Assembly: GCA_963575745.1 (NCBI GenBank)
Contig: CAUYUJ010014318.1
Location: 391,594-416,044, forward strand
Origin: Prorocentrum cordatum
Lineage: Eukaryota; Sar; Dinophyceae; Prorocentrales; Prorocentraceae
Reading direction: 5' to 3'
DNA: 24,451 bases
A model generated the notes under the pieces. The model was given only the letters and a program-made list of their open reading frames with translations. It was not told the origin of the DNA and made no database searches. A program made the translations under genes and the position numbers. This document shows, one piece after another, positions 16,175-24,414 of this stretch; position 1 is the first letter of the stretch, and each line of letters begins with the position of its first letter.

Positions 16175-16378
16175 CTAGTGCCGCAAATAGGAAACGCCAC
16201 GAGCGGGGCCGAAGTTGAACACAACGTACAGACCGAAGGGTAAGCGGACGTAGTGGCACCAGATGAATAGGCCGAATCCATCGAGTGCCTGGCGCTGATG
16301 CCGCCAGCGTGCCAGGGACACCTGGGGCCCGCTGGGGAAAATGTAGGTGGACGTGAACGTGAGCGTGAACGTGAACCG
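16175..16378 (-). CDS. Candidate terminal exon, unknown hydrophobic protein
   Basis: On the minus strand a frame of 68 codons ends in TAG (16175-16177). About three quarters of third bases are G or C, and the composition is protein-like and rich in aromatics: RFTFTLTFTSTYIFPSG early, later FIWCHYVRLPFGLYVVF. The second segment is hydrophobic enough to be membrane-associated. A plausible 3' splice site, GGTGCAG, lies directly upstream (about 16379-16385), so the exon is drawn from 16378. The other exon candidate lies 84 bp upstream on the same strand. No family is recognised. The alternative is a chance open frame. Confidence 0.35.
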   Translation of the reverse strand, partial: RFTFTLTFTSTYIFPSGPQVSLARWRHQRQALDGFGLFIWCHYVRLPFGLYVVFNFGPARGVSYLRH

Positions 16379-16462
16379 CTGCACCGCCGTAGCCAGGAAA
16401 CCGGATCATGTGCAGGAAGATAGTGGTTTATGGTCGAGTGGGTGTCGAAGGACAATCAGCGT

Positions 16463-16624
16463 CTACGTGGGCGCAGGCGGGGAGCCGACCACGCCGGTGT
16501 GCAGCACCAGCATGGACCTCCCAGGGCATTGGCGAGTGTTGCTGCACCCCGCCGCGTGCCGCAGCACCTGCGAGTGCGACAGGAGCACCTTGTCCCAGGC
16601 ATTCCAGGCCCGGAGGAACCGACA
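16463..16624 (-). CDS. Candidate exon, duplicated at 15398-15592, unknown protein
   Basis: On the minus strand 54 codons run from 16624 to TAG 16463-16465. The sequence contains FLRAWNAWDKVLLSHSQVLR, then HAAGCSNTR and RSMLVLHTGVVGSPPAPT. Third bases are overwhelmingly G or C, which favours real coding. Upstream on this strand the frame runs into the GAT microsatellite, so the start or 5' splice partner cannot be placed. A second, frameshifted copy lies 1 kb away. The function is not recognised. It may join the exon at 16175-16378, but the splice cannot be shown. Confidence 0.35.
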   Translation of the reverse strand, partial: CRFLRAWNAWDKVLLSHSQVLRHAAGCSNTRQCPGRSMLVLHTGVVGSPPAPT

Positions 16625-17450
16625 TGATGATGCTGATGATGCTGGTTATGCTCATGCTGATGTTGGTGGTGCTGATTTTCGTGATGGTGGTGATGACGAC
16701 GGCGATGATGATGACGATGATGAGGACGGTGGTGGTGATGGTGCTGCTGCTGCTGATGGTGATGACGATGACGATGACGATTTGGATGCTGATGATGCTT
16801 ATGATGCAGCAGCTGACGATGGCGAGGGTGGTGGTGATGGTGATGATGATGGTGATGGTGATGGTGGTGGTGGTGGTAATGGTAATGGTGGTGGTGATGA
16901 TATTGTTGGCGACCACGACGATGGAACTGCTGATGATGAGGATGAACCTGATGATGATGTTGGTGATGGTGATGGCGGTGGCGGTGATGGTGATGACGAT
17001 GGGGGTGTCGAACATGCTGCTGATGTCGCTTGTTGCGATGACGGTGACGGCGACGACGATGATATAGGTTATTATGCCAGCGATGATGGCGATGATGACG
17101 ACCATGTTGGTGGTGGTGATGCGCTGGTGATGGTGATCATGGTTCTGATTATGGTAGTGGTGGTGGTTGTGATGATGGCTGATAACGGTGCGGACGGGGA
17201 TGTTGCCCATCACGCTGTTGTGGATGCTCGCGATTATGAACATTGTGGTGATGGTGGTGTTTCTGGTGATGATGATGATAATAATAATAATACTGATGAG
17301 GATGGTGGTGATAACCCCTGGGCGACGGCACTGGGGATAACGATACGAAAGTGTTGTTGGTGTTAATGCTGATGGGGGGGAGCACGAGGATGAGGACGAG
17401 GAGGGCGAGGATGATGAGGAGAAGGACGAGTAGGGCGAGCAGGAGGAGGC
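16625..17450. repeat. GAT/GGT microsatellite 2, ending in GAG/GAC repeats
   Basis: Degenerate GATGATGGTGGTGAT repeats run to about 17310 and are less pure than the 14641-15375 tract. A GAGGACGAG-type stretch lies at about 17378-17450. Frames read poly-Asp/Gly on the plus strand and poly-Ile/Thr on the minus strand. Confidence 0.85.
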
Positions 17451-17559
17451 CGGCCATCGTAAGCCCAAGAGTCGCCAACGATGTTGGCATAATCCCTGAC
17501 TCCAAGCTCCCTCTTGATAGTCAGGGCCTACACGGTTTCACTGCGTCCTGGCGATCCTG

Positions 17560-17960
17560 AGTCGTGGCGGAAACCAGTCGTGAAACTGCAGCATCGCGAG
17601 TCCACGTGCCTTTAGCGCCCTGGCAGTCTTGAGTCGGTAGCGCGATTTCTGGTACGCAGACAATGGGACCCGTGAGACTCCTGCACATGTTTGAAGCGAA
17701 TGTGCGCGGCGTCGGTACGATAACCACATATTGACAAGGAACCGCCCTCAATCCTGTGAAGCTCTTGCAATTATTGTAAGACGAATGTGCGCGGCGCTAA
17801 GGCGAGAGCCACATGTTGAAAACGGCCCGTTCGCAATCCGTGAAGCTCTTGCATTTTTTTATGACGGTTGTCCGCGGCGTTATTGTGGAAATTCACGTGT
17901 GGGAGACGAACCGCCCTCCATGTGTGAAGCTGTTGCTATTTTCAAAGCTTCGAGATCATA
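17560..17960. repeat. ~84-bp tandem repeat, array 1
   Basis: Units end CCGCCCTCAATCCGTG and start AAGCTCTTGCA. They share GAATGTGCGCGGCGCTAAGG and GAGAGCCACATNTTGAAAAC in the middle. Unit boundaries fall near 17757, 17841 and 17925. The left edge has an earlier, shorter duplication (CCTGGCGATCCTGAGTCG / CCTGGCAGTCTTGAGTCG). The last partial unit continues into GATCATAAGTGG. Confidence 0.75.
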
Positions 17961-18040
17961 AGTGGTAAAAAAGTCTCATGCGAAACGTCCGGCCCGCCCT
18001 TTCGACCAGCGTCGAGGCGCGACAGGGAAAAATCACGCGT

Positions 18041-18135
18041 AAGGAAAAGGAGCTGACGAGGAAGAGGAGGAGGAGGCGGAGGAGGAGGAGGAAACGGAAG
18101 AGGAGGAGGAGGAGGAGGAAGAGCAGGAGGAGGAC
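18041..18135. repeat. GGA/GAA purine tract
   Basis: This is degenerate GAGGAGGAGGA on the plus strand. The plus strand is nearly pure purine, giving Lys/Arg/Glu frames. Confidence 0.85.
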
Positions 18136-18480
18136 CAATGCAAACCCAAAAGTCATCAGCGGGGTGGGAATACACCGTCCTTCCAAGCTCCTTCATCATA
18201 GACCCTTACAGAGGTTCATTTCCACTGAGAGAATTGCTTTTTTATTGGAACAACCGTGTGCAAATCTTGAAGCGTGCCAGAAGATTATTCGCATGACTTC
18301 AACGCCACGAATTAACCTGACTGTTACGTTTGCGATTTTCAATCTTGCCACGACACCATTCCTGGGACTTCAACACCGCGAGCCAGCGTAACTGTTGCGC
18401 CGTCACAATCTGGACTCCTCCCAAAAACACTATTTCTATGGTACGTTGACCGTGGGAATCCGTGGAAGTCCTAGTGAGAT
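18136..18480. other. No gene recognised
   Basis: This is unique, fairly AT-rich sequence. A frame from 17978 to 18391 crosses it but owes its length to the purine tract. CAACGCCACGAATTAACCTGACTGTTACG near 18300 has a diverged echo near 18370 (CAACACCGCGAGCCAGCGTAACTGTTGCG), so a short duplication is likely. Confidence 0.35.
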
Positions 18481-18960
18481 TGGAACTCTGTGGACTGTGC
18501 GGGGCGCAGAGGCGAGAACCACATTTAGGAAAAAACCTTCAACGCTTGAAACTCGTAAAACCCATGTGCGCGGCGCCAAGGCGAGAGCTACATTTTTGAA
18601 ACACTCGGCCCACAATCCGTGAAGATCACGCAATTTTTAAAATGAATATGCGCGGCGCTAGAGCGAAAATCACATTTTGAAAACCACCTGCCCCAAATCC
18701 GTGAAGCTCTTGCATTTCTTAGAACGAATGTGCGCGGCGCTCCGGCGAGACCGACATTTTGAAAACGACCCGCTCTCGCGCAAATGTTTTGCGGGAGTGT
18801 GCGCGGCTCTGAGACGAGAGCCACATATTGGAAGCGACCCGCCCTCCATCTGTGAAGCTGTTGCCAGTTGTGCAGTTTCAGGATCATAAATGGTGAGGAA
18901 GTCTTAAACAGAACGCCTGGCCCGTTTTTTCGACAGGCCTCGGGGTTCGACGGGGAGGAG
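18480..18960. repeat. ~84-bp tandem repeat, array 2, with shared right flank
   Basis: This is the same family as 17560-17960. Five to six units carry ATGTGCGCGGCGC and AAATCCGTGAAGCTCTTGCA. Its end AAGCTGTTGC, then GATCATAAATGGTRAGGAAGTCT, then the GGCCCGTTTTTTCGAC part, parallels the end of array 1 (17926-18010). The arrays are therefore a segmental duplication that includes flank. Confidence 0.75.
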
Positions 18961-19343
18961 TTATACAGGAGGTTGGGGGGGAGGGGGAGGCGGTCGATGT
19001 GCGATCGCTCTGGGTTCTTTGGTGGTTCTCTTCAATTTTCCGATTTCGCGCACATCTACCCATTTATTTATCGACCTATCGACCGAATTATTTATTCAGG
19101 ACACCCATCCATCTATATTATAGATAGATATGCCTAGCTATCTACATATCTACTTATGACTAACAATCTAGGAATGACTATAGCAAGCTATCCATACATA
19201 CATACATATATATATATGTCAGTATATACAATAAATGTATATACATATTTATTTATATGTCCGCCCATCTATCTATCAATACATCAACTATAGCTCTAAC
19301 AATGTGTCACATAAATCAATACATCCTCTACGTATGTAAAAAT

Positions 19344-19379
<36 letters not shown>

Positions 19380-19445
19380 TTCAAACTACAAACCTATCAA
19401 ATTTTGAGTCTATCTATCTATCTACCTACACGTCTATCTATCTAG
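18961..19445. repeat. AT-rich TATC/ATCT simple-repeat region with a TA run
   Basis: After about 80 bp of G-rich unique sequence, degenerate CTATCTATC and CATACATA words dominate. A pure TA run lies at about 19345-19376. No gene is seen. Frames encode Ser/Tyr/Ile-rich products of the repeat. Confidence 0.8.
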
Positions 19446-20108
19446 GAACCATCGCGACAATCATCGGGACAACCATCGGGACAACCATGAGCACAACCAC
19501 CAGGACAGCCATCGGGACAACCATCGGGAGCAGCCATCGGGACAACCATCGGGACAACCATCGGGACAACCGTCGGGACAACCATCGGGACAACCATCGG
19601 GGCAACCATCGGGACAAAAATCGGGACAACCATCGAGGCAACCATCGAGACAATTGCCGTGACAACCATCGGGACAACCATCGGGACAACTATCGGGACA
19701 ACCATCGGGACAACCATCGGCATAACCATCGGGACAACCATCGGGAGCAGCCATCGGGACAACCATCGGGCCAACCATCGGGACAACCACAAGGACAGCC
19801 ATCGGGGCCACCATCGGGACAACCATCGGGACAACCATCGGGACAACGATCGGGACAATCATCGGGACAACCGTCGGGACAACCATACGGGCAACCATAA
19901 GGGCAACCATGGGGACAACTATCGGGGCAACCATCGGGGCAACCATCGAGACAATCATCGGGGTAACCATCGGGACAACCATAAGGGCAACAATCGGGAC
20001 AACCGCCAGGACAACCGCCGTGACAACCATCGGGACAACCATCGGGACAACCATCGGGACAACGATCGGGACCACCGCCGGGAAAATCGCGGGGACAACC
20101 CGGGTGCC
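19446..20108. repeat. 12-bp minisatellite ACCATCGGGACA, array 1
   Basis: About 55 units of 12 bp run with variants such as GGAGCAGCCATC, GGGGCAACC and AACCGCCGTGAC. Since 12 is a multiple of three, all frames stay open (SGQP, DNHR and GTTI on the plus strand; VPMV, PDGC and SRWL on the minus strand). It ends in the ~165-bp unit. Confidence 0.92.
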
Positions 20109-20272
20109 ACGGCCGGCCGACGGGGGAGGGCGGCCCTTTTGGCAATAGATGGCCTCTACCAGTGCAGGAGCTCGCGCAGCTTCGCCTCGCCCGCACGCAC
20201 GACACGAACCGCAATCGACACCGATTTGCCTGTTGGGGTCACTTCCGTTCACACCCCCAACCTCCGATCTAC
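20106..20272. repeat. ~165-bp unit following the minisatellite, copy 1
   Basis: From GCCACGGCCGGCCGACGG through GGGGTCACTTCCGTTCACACCCCCAA it matches 20987-21155. The shared core includes AATAGATGGCC, GCGCAGCTTCGCCTCGCC and GACACGAACCG. The minus strand of both copies reads GEAAR..ALV.AIY.QK. That frame is conserved, but this is weak evidence for coding. Confidence 0.8.
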
Positions 20273-20737
20273 TTATCTACCTATCTATCTTTCTGTCTAT
20301 CTAACTCGCTATCTATCTATATTTATAGGTGTATGTATATACGCATCAATCAATCAACTGATCTATCTATCAAGTCACATCTCAATCCATCTATCTAGCT
20401 ATCGATCTATCCATCAATCATTTTTTGAGTGTGTCATGGTATAAATGTATAGATCATTCGCTCTTTCATGTATATATATACACATATATCCATCTAGCAA
20501 TCTACCAATCTATCATTGTATCAATATATCAGTATACAAACACATTATCTATCTATCTATATTTATGAATATATACGTATGTATGTATGTTTTTATATAT
20601 ACATAACTGTAAATATCACTCTACCACTATATCAATATGTCAATCTATGAACCTATCTATTTATCAGTCCATCTATCTATATAGCTACCTGCTTATCTAT
20701 TTATCTATCTATGTACATATCAATCAATCTATCTATG
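20273..20737. repeat. AT-rich TATC simple-repeat region 2
   Basis: Degenerate CTATCTATC, ATACATAT and CAATCAATC words fill the stretch. It corresponds to 19040-19445 as the left part of the second composite repeat. No gene is seen. Confidence 0.8.
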
Positions 20738-20986
20738 AACCATCAGGACAACCATCAGGACAACCATCGGGACAACCATCGGGACAACCATCGGGACAAC
20801 CATCGGGACAACCATCGGGACAACCATCGGGACAACCATCGGGGCAACAATCGGGACAACCATCGGGACAACCGTCGGGACAACTATCGGGACATTCTCC
20901 GGGACAACCGCCGTGACAACCATCGGGACAACCATCGGGACAACCGTCGGGACCACCGCCGGGACAGTCGCCGTGACAGCCGGGGA
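20738..20986. repeat. 12-bp minisatellite ACCATCGGGACA, array 2
   Basis: About 20 units of the same repeat are present, purer at the left and diverged at the right (ACCGCCGTGACA). It leads into the second ~165-bp unit exactly as array 1 does. Confidence 0.92.
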
Positions 20987-21155
20987 GCCACGGCCGTCCG
21001 ACGGTGGGGAGAAGCTTTTTTGGTAATAGATGGCCCGTACCAGTGCAAGAACTCGCGCAGCTTCGCCTCGCCTGCACGCAAGACACGAACCGAAACCCAA
21101 ACCGATTTCCTGGCTGGGGTCACTTCTGTTCACACCCCCCAATTTCCGATAGAAG
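20987..21155. repeat. ~165-bp unit following the minisatellite, copy 2
   Basis: This is homologous to 20106-20272 at an offset of 881 bp, with substitutions and a few small indels. After it the sequence goes into a GAT/GAG microsatellite instead of TATC repeats, so the composite does not repeat a third time. Confidence 0.8.
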
Positions 21156-21169
21156 GAAAAAGGAATGGA

Positions 21170-21171
21170 GT

Positions 21172-21202
<31 letters not shown>

Positions 21203-21382
21203 GGAGGAGGAGGAGGAGGAGGAGGAGGAGGAGGAGGAGGAGGAGGGGAGGAGGAAGGGAGGGAGGAGAATGTGATGATGATGAGATGATGATGATGAGA
21301 TGATGATTTGATGAGGAGGAGGAGGAGAGGAGGAGGAGGAGTAAGAGGAGGAGGAGGAGGAGGAGGAGGAGGTGGACGGCGA

Positions 21383-21422
<40 letters not shown>

Positions 21423-21425
21423 GCG
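21170..21425. repeat. GAT, GAG and GAC trinucleotide microsatellites in succession
   Basis: GAT repeats, then GAG, a mixed GATGATGAGATG part, GAG again and finally a pure GAC run at about 21384-21421. Three related triplets lie next to each other in one tract. Confidence 0.9.
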
Positions 21426-21640
21426 ACCCAGATGGGCCCACCCAGCATCGGCGAGGCATGGGGGCAGCCGGCGAAGCCGCTGCCCGCCGCACGGCCCCCT
21501 AGGAGTGCACCGTCGACGCGCAGGCGTGGGCCGTCGCGGAGCCGCTGCGGGGGGACTCCGGGGCCCTGGTCGACCCCGACGTGGTCCGTGGCGGGGGGCG
21601 CGGCGGGGGCGGTGGTCCGAGGCGGGCTGCCCGTGACGAA
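21421..21640 (+). CDS. Possible coding fragment after the GAC tract, unknown function
   Basis: Directly after the Asp-encoding GAC run one frame reads EATQMGPPSIGEAWGQPAK. In a second frame, beginning after TAG at about 21500-21502, ECTVDAQAWAVAEPLRGDSG and onward has G/C at essentially every third base for about 30 codons. A splice acceptor CCCCCTAG|GAG could join them, or an indel could have moved the frame. No domain is seen, and the minus strand is open as well. Confidence 0.2.
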
Positions 21641-21794
21641 AACGGGTCGCAGGGTTCCGATTACGTTTTTTTTGTTTTTGTTTCCGCTTGTTTTGTTTTG
21701 TCTCTTTTGTTTGTGTTTTCCTTTGTAGATGCTTAAGAAAAGACAGAATTTCCGATTTCGTTTTCGGAAGTTCTCGCTGGTTCCTGGAGGTTCT
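21641..21794. other. T-rich stretch resembling a polypyrimidine tract
   Basis: TTTTTTTTGTTTTTG to TTTTCCTTTGTAG (about 21667-21728) looks like an intron 3' end on the plus strand. It equally looks like an A-rich tail on the minus strand. No exon is recognised beyond it. Confidence 0.3.
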
Positions 21795-21868
21795 CTCGCC
21801 TCGGGATGCGTTCCTGCAGCTGTGCCTCGCCGAGAGCGTCCCAGGGGTGCCAGAATCGCCCCGATCGC
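21795..21868 (+). repeat. Dispersed repeat, copy in plus orientation (see 12946-13016)
   Basis: The words CCTCGGGATGC, GCCTCGCCGAGAGCGTCC and GGGTGCC match the reverse complement of 12946-13016 in order and spacing. Its plus frame reads SPRDAFLQLCLAESVPGVP. The spread of this family suggests a non-autonomous repeat. Confidence 0.7.
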
Positions 21869-22283
21869 CCGCCGGAGGCCCGAGAGTTCTGCCCTGAGCC
21901 CCCTCTGATCTCTGCGGCCGCCATCGACCCGAAGCGGGCTTTCTCCATGACCACTGCCCGGGGGACCGATCGGCGGGGACCTCGGCAGGCATTTTCAGGC
22001 CCCCCCCGGGGCCGGCATGTGTTCAGATCCACCGCCCCCCCGGGGATCCCAGGATGTCGTTTCCCAGGCGGCCAATGGCCTGGGGCCCAGGGCCCGAGCG
22101 GGGCGCAGGGCCGAGACTCCCTCACGTCCCTGCGTCGCGAAGAAATCACGACGCATTGTGCTTTTTTTGGTGCGGTTGTCTCGTTGAAAGCCACTCTCGA
22201 CCTCCCGGGGCCCTGACAGCCAAGACGCTGGAACAAGGAATATTTTGGGTTGGGGTGGGGCTCAGTGTTCCTTAGGTCTTATC
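21869..22283. other. No gene recognised
   Basis: This is GC-rich unique sequence with C and G runs (CCCCCCCGGGG near 22000). Open frames on both strands show no domain and no clear bias. Confidence 0.35.
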
Positions 22284-22481
22284 ATGGTGGTTCCTCTAGC
22301 GCTCCTCGTGCACCTGGGCGCTTTCGGTGCCGAAAGGGATCTTCGTTCCTTCATCAGTGTTCCTTATGGTAGAAGCCTGATCGCGTCGGGTCTCAGGACC
22401 GTCACGAACGGCTCGGGATGGAAAGCCAGTCTCGGGGACGGGTTCTGGACCTCTGAGGAGCCACATTGTGAACAAGTCTGA
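22284..22481 (+). CDS. Small ORF with a hydrophobic N-terminus, uncertain
   Basis: From ATG 22284 the frame has 65 codons and a stop. It opens MVVPLALLVHLGAFGA, which resembles a signal peptide, and continues with a mixed polar sequence ending SEEPHCEQV. Codon choice is mixed, unlike the strong G/C third-base bias of the better candidates in this window. No family is recognised. It may be chance or an exon fragment. Confidence 0.18.
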   Translation: MVVPLALLVHLGAFGAERDLRSFISVPYGRSLIASGLRTVTNGSGWKASLGDGFWTSEEPHCEQV

Positions 22482-22801
22482 AGGTCGGATGCCTGGGCTT
22501 GGTGGGATTGATTTGTTTATTTCTGGCATTTTTCTCTGCCTCTGGCGGGCGATCCCGACCGACAGTACGGATTCGGGGGTCGAACTTCAGGTGTCGACTT
22601 TTTTTATATGCCGTTTTGTTTTTCATGGGTCTCCAGGCGGCCTCTCGTCGCCACGGCTGGATTTCCCTGGGGCGGCGCTGGCGCGAGTCGTGAGGTTGCC
22701 GATGGGGGGGTGGGCAATGGGGGGTGGCGTCCCCGCCAACGGGCATTACATCGCCGTGACGAAAGTTTCTTTCAATGTACCTTTTGGAACGACGCGCTCG
22801 T
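22482..22801. other. No gene recognised
   Basis: A frame from 22468 to 22911 crosses the stretch but runs into the foldback elements and shows no recognisable domain. Nothing else was seen. Confidence 0.35.
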
Positions 22802-22950
22802 GCGGAGTAGTTCGGATTAGTTTTACTAAAACTACTCCGCGCGCAATCGCATCCCGCTCGATAGTTTATATGGTTTGGCGCGGAGTAGTTTCCGATCCCG
22901 TTTTGGGGTAACAGAGTTATTGACGTCTCCGGGATCGGAAACTACTCCGC
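22802..22950. repeat. Two foldbacks bounded by GCGGAGTAGT
   Basis: Foldback 1 has arms 22802-22811 and 22831-22840 (GCGGAGTAGT/ACTACTCCGC). Foldback 2 has perfect 21-bp arms 22880-22900 and 22930-22950 with a 29-bp loop. Both share the same 10-bp termini, so the outermost ends also form an inverted pair. They are MITE-like remnants, perhaps one inserted in or copied from the other. Confidence 0.8.
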
Positions 22951-23122
22951 CGAATGATCCCAGCATCATGTCATGTTAGGAATTTTGAGAGGGATGGGAG
23001 AGATCTTCATCATAGCAAATTGAAGAAGCTTTTATCACGGCTGTGTATCGCGAATCGTTGCGCAGACGCGCTCCTGCTGACCTGACCCTCCCGAGGGGTT
23101 TCTCACGGGTCGGCCCCTGGGC
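22951..23122. other. No gene recognised
   Basis: This is a short unique spacer between the GCGGAGTAGT foldbacks and the first TTAA-flanked element. Nothing was seen in it. Confidence 0.35.
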
Positions 23123-23282
23123 TTAAGTTGGGCCTGTTCTTCTACAGGAGGAATATCAAGAAATGGTCCAAACATAGTCTGGGGACGACTTTTTTTAAAA
23201 ACTATTTTGGAATATTTTTGGCCTATCTTTTATTTTTCGTCCAAAATCCGCCTGCAGCAGGACACGCTCGACTTGGCCTTAA
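23123..23282. mobile_element. MITE-like element copy 1, flanked by TTAA
   Basis: The interior is 152 bp (23127-23278), with TTAA at 23123-23126 and 23279-23282. The left end GTTGGGCCTGTTCTTCTACAGG is complementary to the right end CCTGCAGCAGGACACGCTCGAC, giving imperfect terminal inverted repeats of about 30 bp. The middle is AT-rich. TTAA target duplication is the hallmark of piggyBac-type transposition, which is inferred here from the flanks only. Confidence 0.7.
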
Positions 23283-23434
23283 GTCGGGCCTGTCCTTCTT
23301 TCTACAGGAGGAATATTCAAAAATCGTCTAAACATACTCTGGGGACGATTTTTTCGACTATTTTGGAATCTGTTTTTTCGCTGTTTTTATTTGTGGTTCA
23401 GAATCCGCCTGTAGGAGGACACGCCCGACCTAAG
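23279..23434. mobile_element. MITE-like element copy 2, adjacent to copy 1
   Basis: The interior is 148 bp (23283-23430). The left end GTCGGGCCTGTCC...CTACAGG follows the TTAA shared with copy 1. The right end ATCCGCCTGTAGGAGGACACGCCCGACC is followed by TAAG, so the right TTAA is altered. The core GGGGACGA and ATTTTGGAAT matches copy 1. The elements are nested or tandem at one TTAA. Confidence 0.7.
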
Positions 23435-23759
23435 CTCAGGGCTCGCCTCAAACGGGAGAGGAGAGGAGGCCCCGGGCTCGCCGCCCAGGGAGGGCGCTGC
23501 GCTGGCCGCTCCCGCGACGCTCACCGACCACCACCACCGACGACGCGAACCAACGACGCCAAGTCGACGGCGTCGGCCGACGGCGTCCACCGAAGACGCC
23601 GATCGACGACGCCAACCGGCGACGCCCACCGACGACCCCCAAAAGAAATCGACGGCGCCGAGCCCGGGCGGCCGCCCGTGGCCAGGTCCGGCGCCGGAGC
23701 GGCGACAAGGCCGTGGCCCTGGCGGAGGACGGCGAGGAGGCGGCTCGGGCCGCGGGGGC
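23435..23759. other. No gene recognised; degenerate GACGCC repeats
   Basis: About 23520-23660 is a loose array of CGACGACGCC/CCGACGGCGTC words with period near 9-12 bp. The long frames on both strands here are Arg/Ala/Pro-rich products of that composition. Confidence 0.45.
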
Positions 23760-23939
23760 GGCCCGCGCTAGGGGGCCACGTGCGAACCCGACCCCCTGCC
23801 CCCCCCCACGACCTCTGCGGGGGAGGGTGGGGTTCACTTCGCTCGGGAGCTCCCGAGCGAAGTGAGCCCCATCCTCCCCCGCAGAGGTCGTGGGGGGGGG
23901 CAGGGGGTCGGGTTCGCACGTGGCCCCCTAGCGCGGGCC
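23760..23939. repeat. 180-bp spacerless near-perfect palindrome
   Basis: Arms 23760-23849 and 23850-23939 pair at 88 of 90 positions around the centre GGGAG|CTCCC, with no spacer. The two mismatches lie near 23827 and 23833 (G/A and T/C). Arms include GGGGGCCACGTGCGAACCCG and runs of nine C or G. Both strands therefore encode the same peptides. It may be a recent inverted duplication, a foldback element or an assembly or cloning fold-back. Confidence 0.9.
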
Positions 23940-24253
23940 CAGGCTCCGGGCGGGCTCACACTCCGGTGGGTGGGCTAAAAGTGTCCACGCGTGTCTCGCC
24001 AAGACCTCGAGTTATGAAAGCACGCGGACCAGGATGTGTACCCCCCCGCCCCCACATTCGGAGTGGACGGGTGTGGGCGGCAGGCCACAGGCCAGGGACA
24101 AGATGTGGACACGTCAACTTTGGCGTCGGGGGGGAGGGGTGCGTAGCAATGGCATTGCGCAGTTGTGGTGGTCATCATGTTGCATCGCCTTACCGCCATG
24201 GGTGTGGACACTATTTGTCCGGGCACCGTCACACTCACACTCACAGCTTACCA
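23940..24253. other. No gene recognised
   Basis: This is unique sequence rich in GTGGACA and CACAC words. GTGTCCACGCGTG (23979) and GTGGACACGTC (24102) are partly inverted. A short CACTCACACTCACA run lies near 24231. No gene is seen. Confidence 0.35.
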
Positions 24254-24414
24254 TTAAATCGGGCACGTCCCTCTACAGGCGGAATGCTCTAAATAGTAAA
24301 ACGAAGATAGTCAGGGGACGGCTTTTGGAGCATTTTTGATAATTTTTGAATCTTCTTTGACTGTTCTTAGTTTTCGTCCCAGATCCGCCTGTAGCAGGAC
24401 ACGCCCGACCTAAG
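24254..24414. mobile_element. MITE-like element copy 3
   Basis: TTAA lies at 24254-24257, followed by ATCGGGCACGTCCCTCTACAGGCGGAAT. The right end ATCCGCCTGTAGCAGGACACGCCCGACC ends at 24410 and is followed by TAAG. The interior is 153 bp, with GGGGACGG and TTTTCGTCC as in copies 1 and 2. Three copies of one length within 1.3 kb support a real transposable family. Confidence 0.7.

Noticed and set aside
14644-16455. 245-codon plus frame and 578-codon minus frame through the GAT tract
   Set aside because: They are mostly poly-Asp, poly-Met or poly-Ile from a triplet repeat, with no recognisable domain outside the repeat.
19442-20916. Frames encoding SGQP, PDGC, VPMV or DNHR repeats, which resemble repetitive surface proteins
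   Set aside because: The 12-bp minisatellite keeps all six frames open and no conserved non-repeat domain is attached. Resemblance to Gln/Pro/Ser/Gly repeat proteins is not enough.
22468-22911. 147-codon plus frame
   Set aside because: It crosses into the GCGGAGTAGT foldbacks, has no recognised domain and mixed codon use.
23207-24292. 361-codon plus frame and matching minus frames over the palindrome
   Set aside because: The same peptide on both strands follows from the palindrome, and the rest is Arg/Pro-rich from GACGCC repeats.
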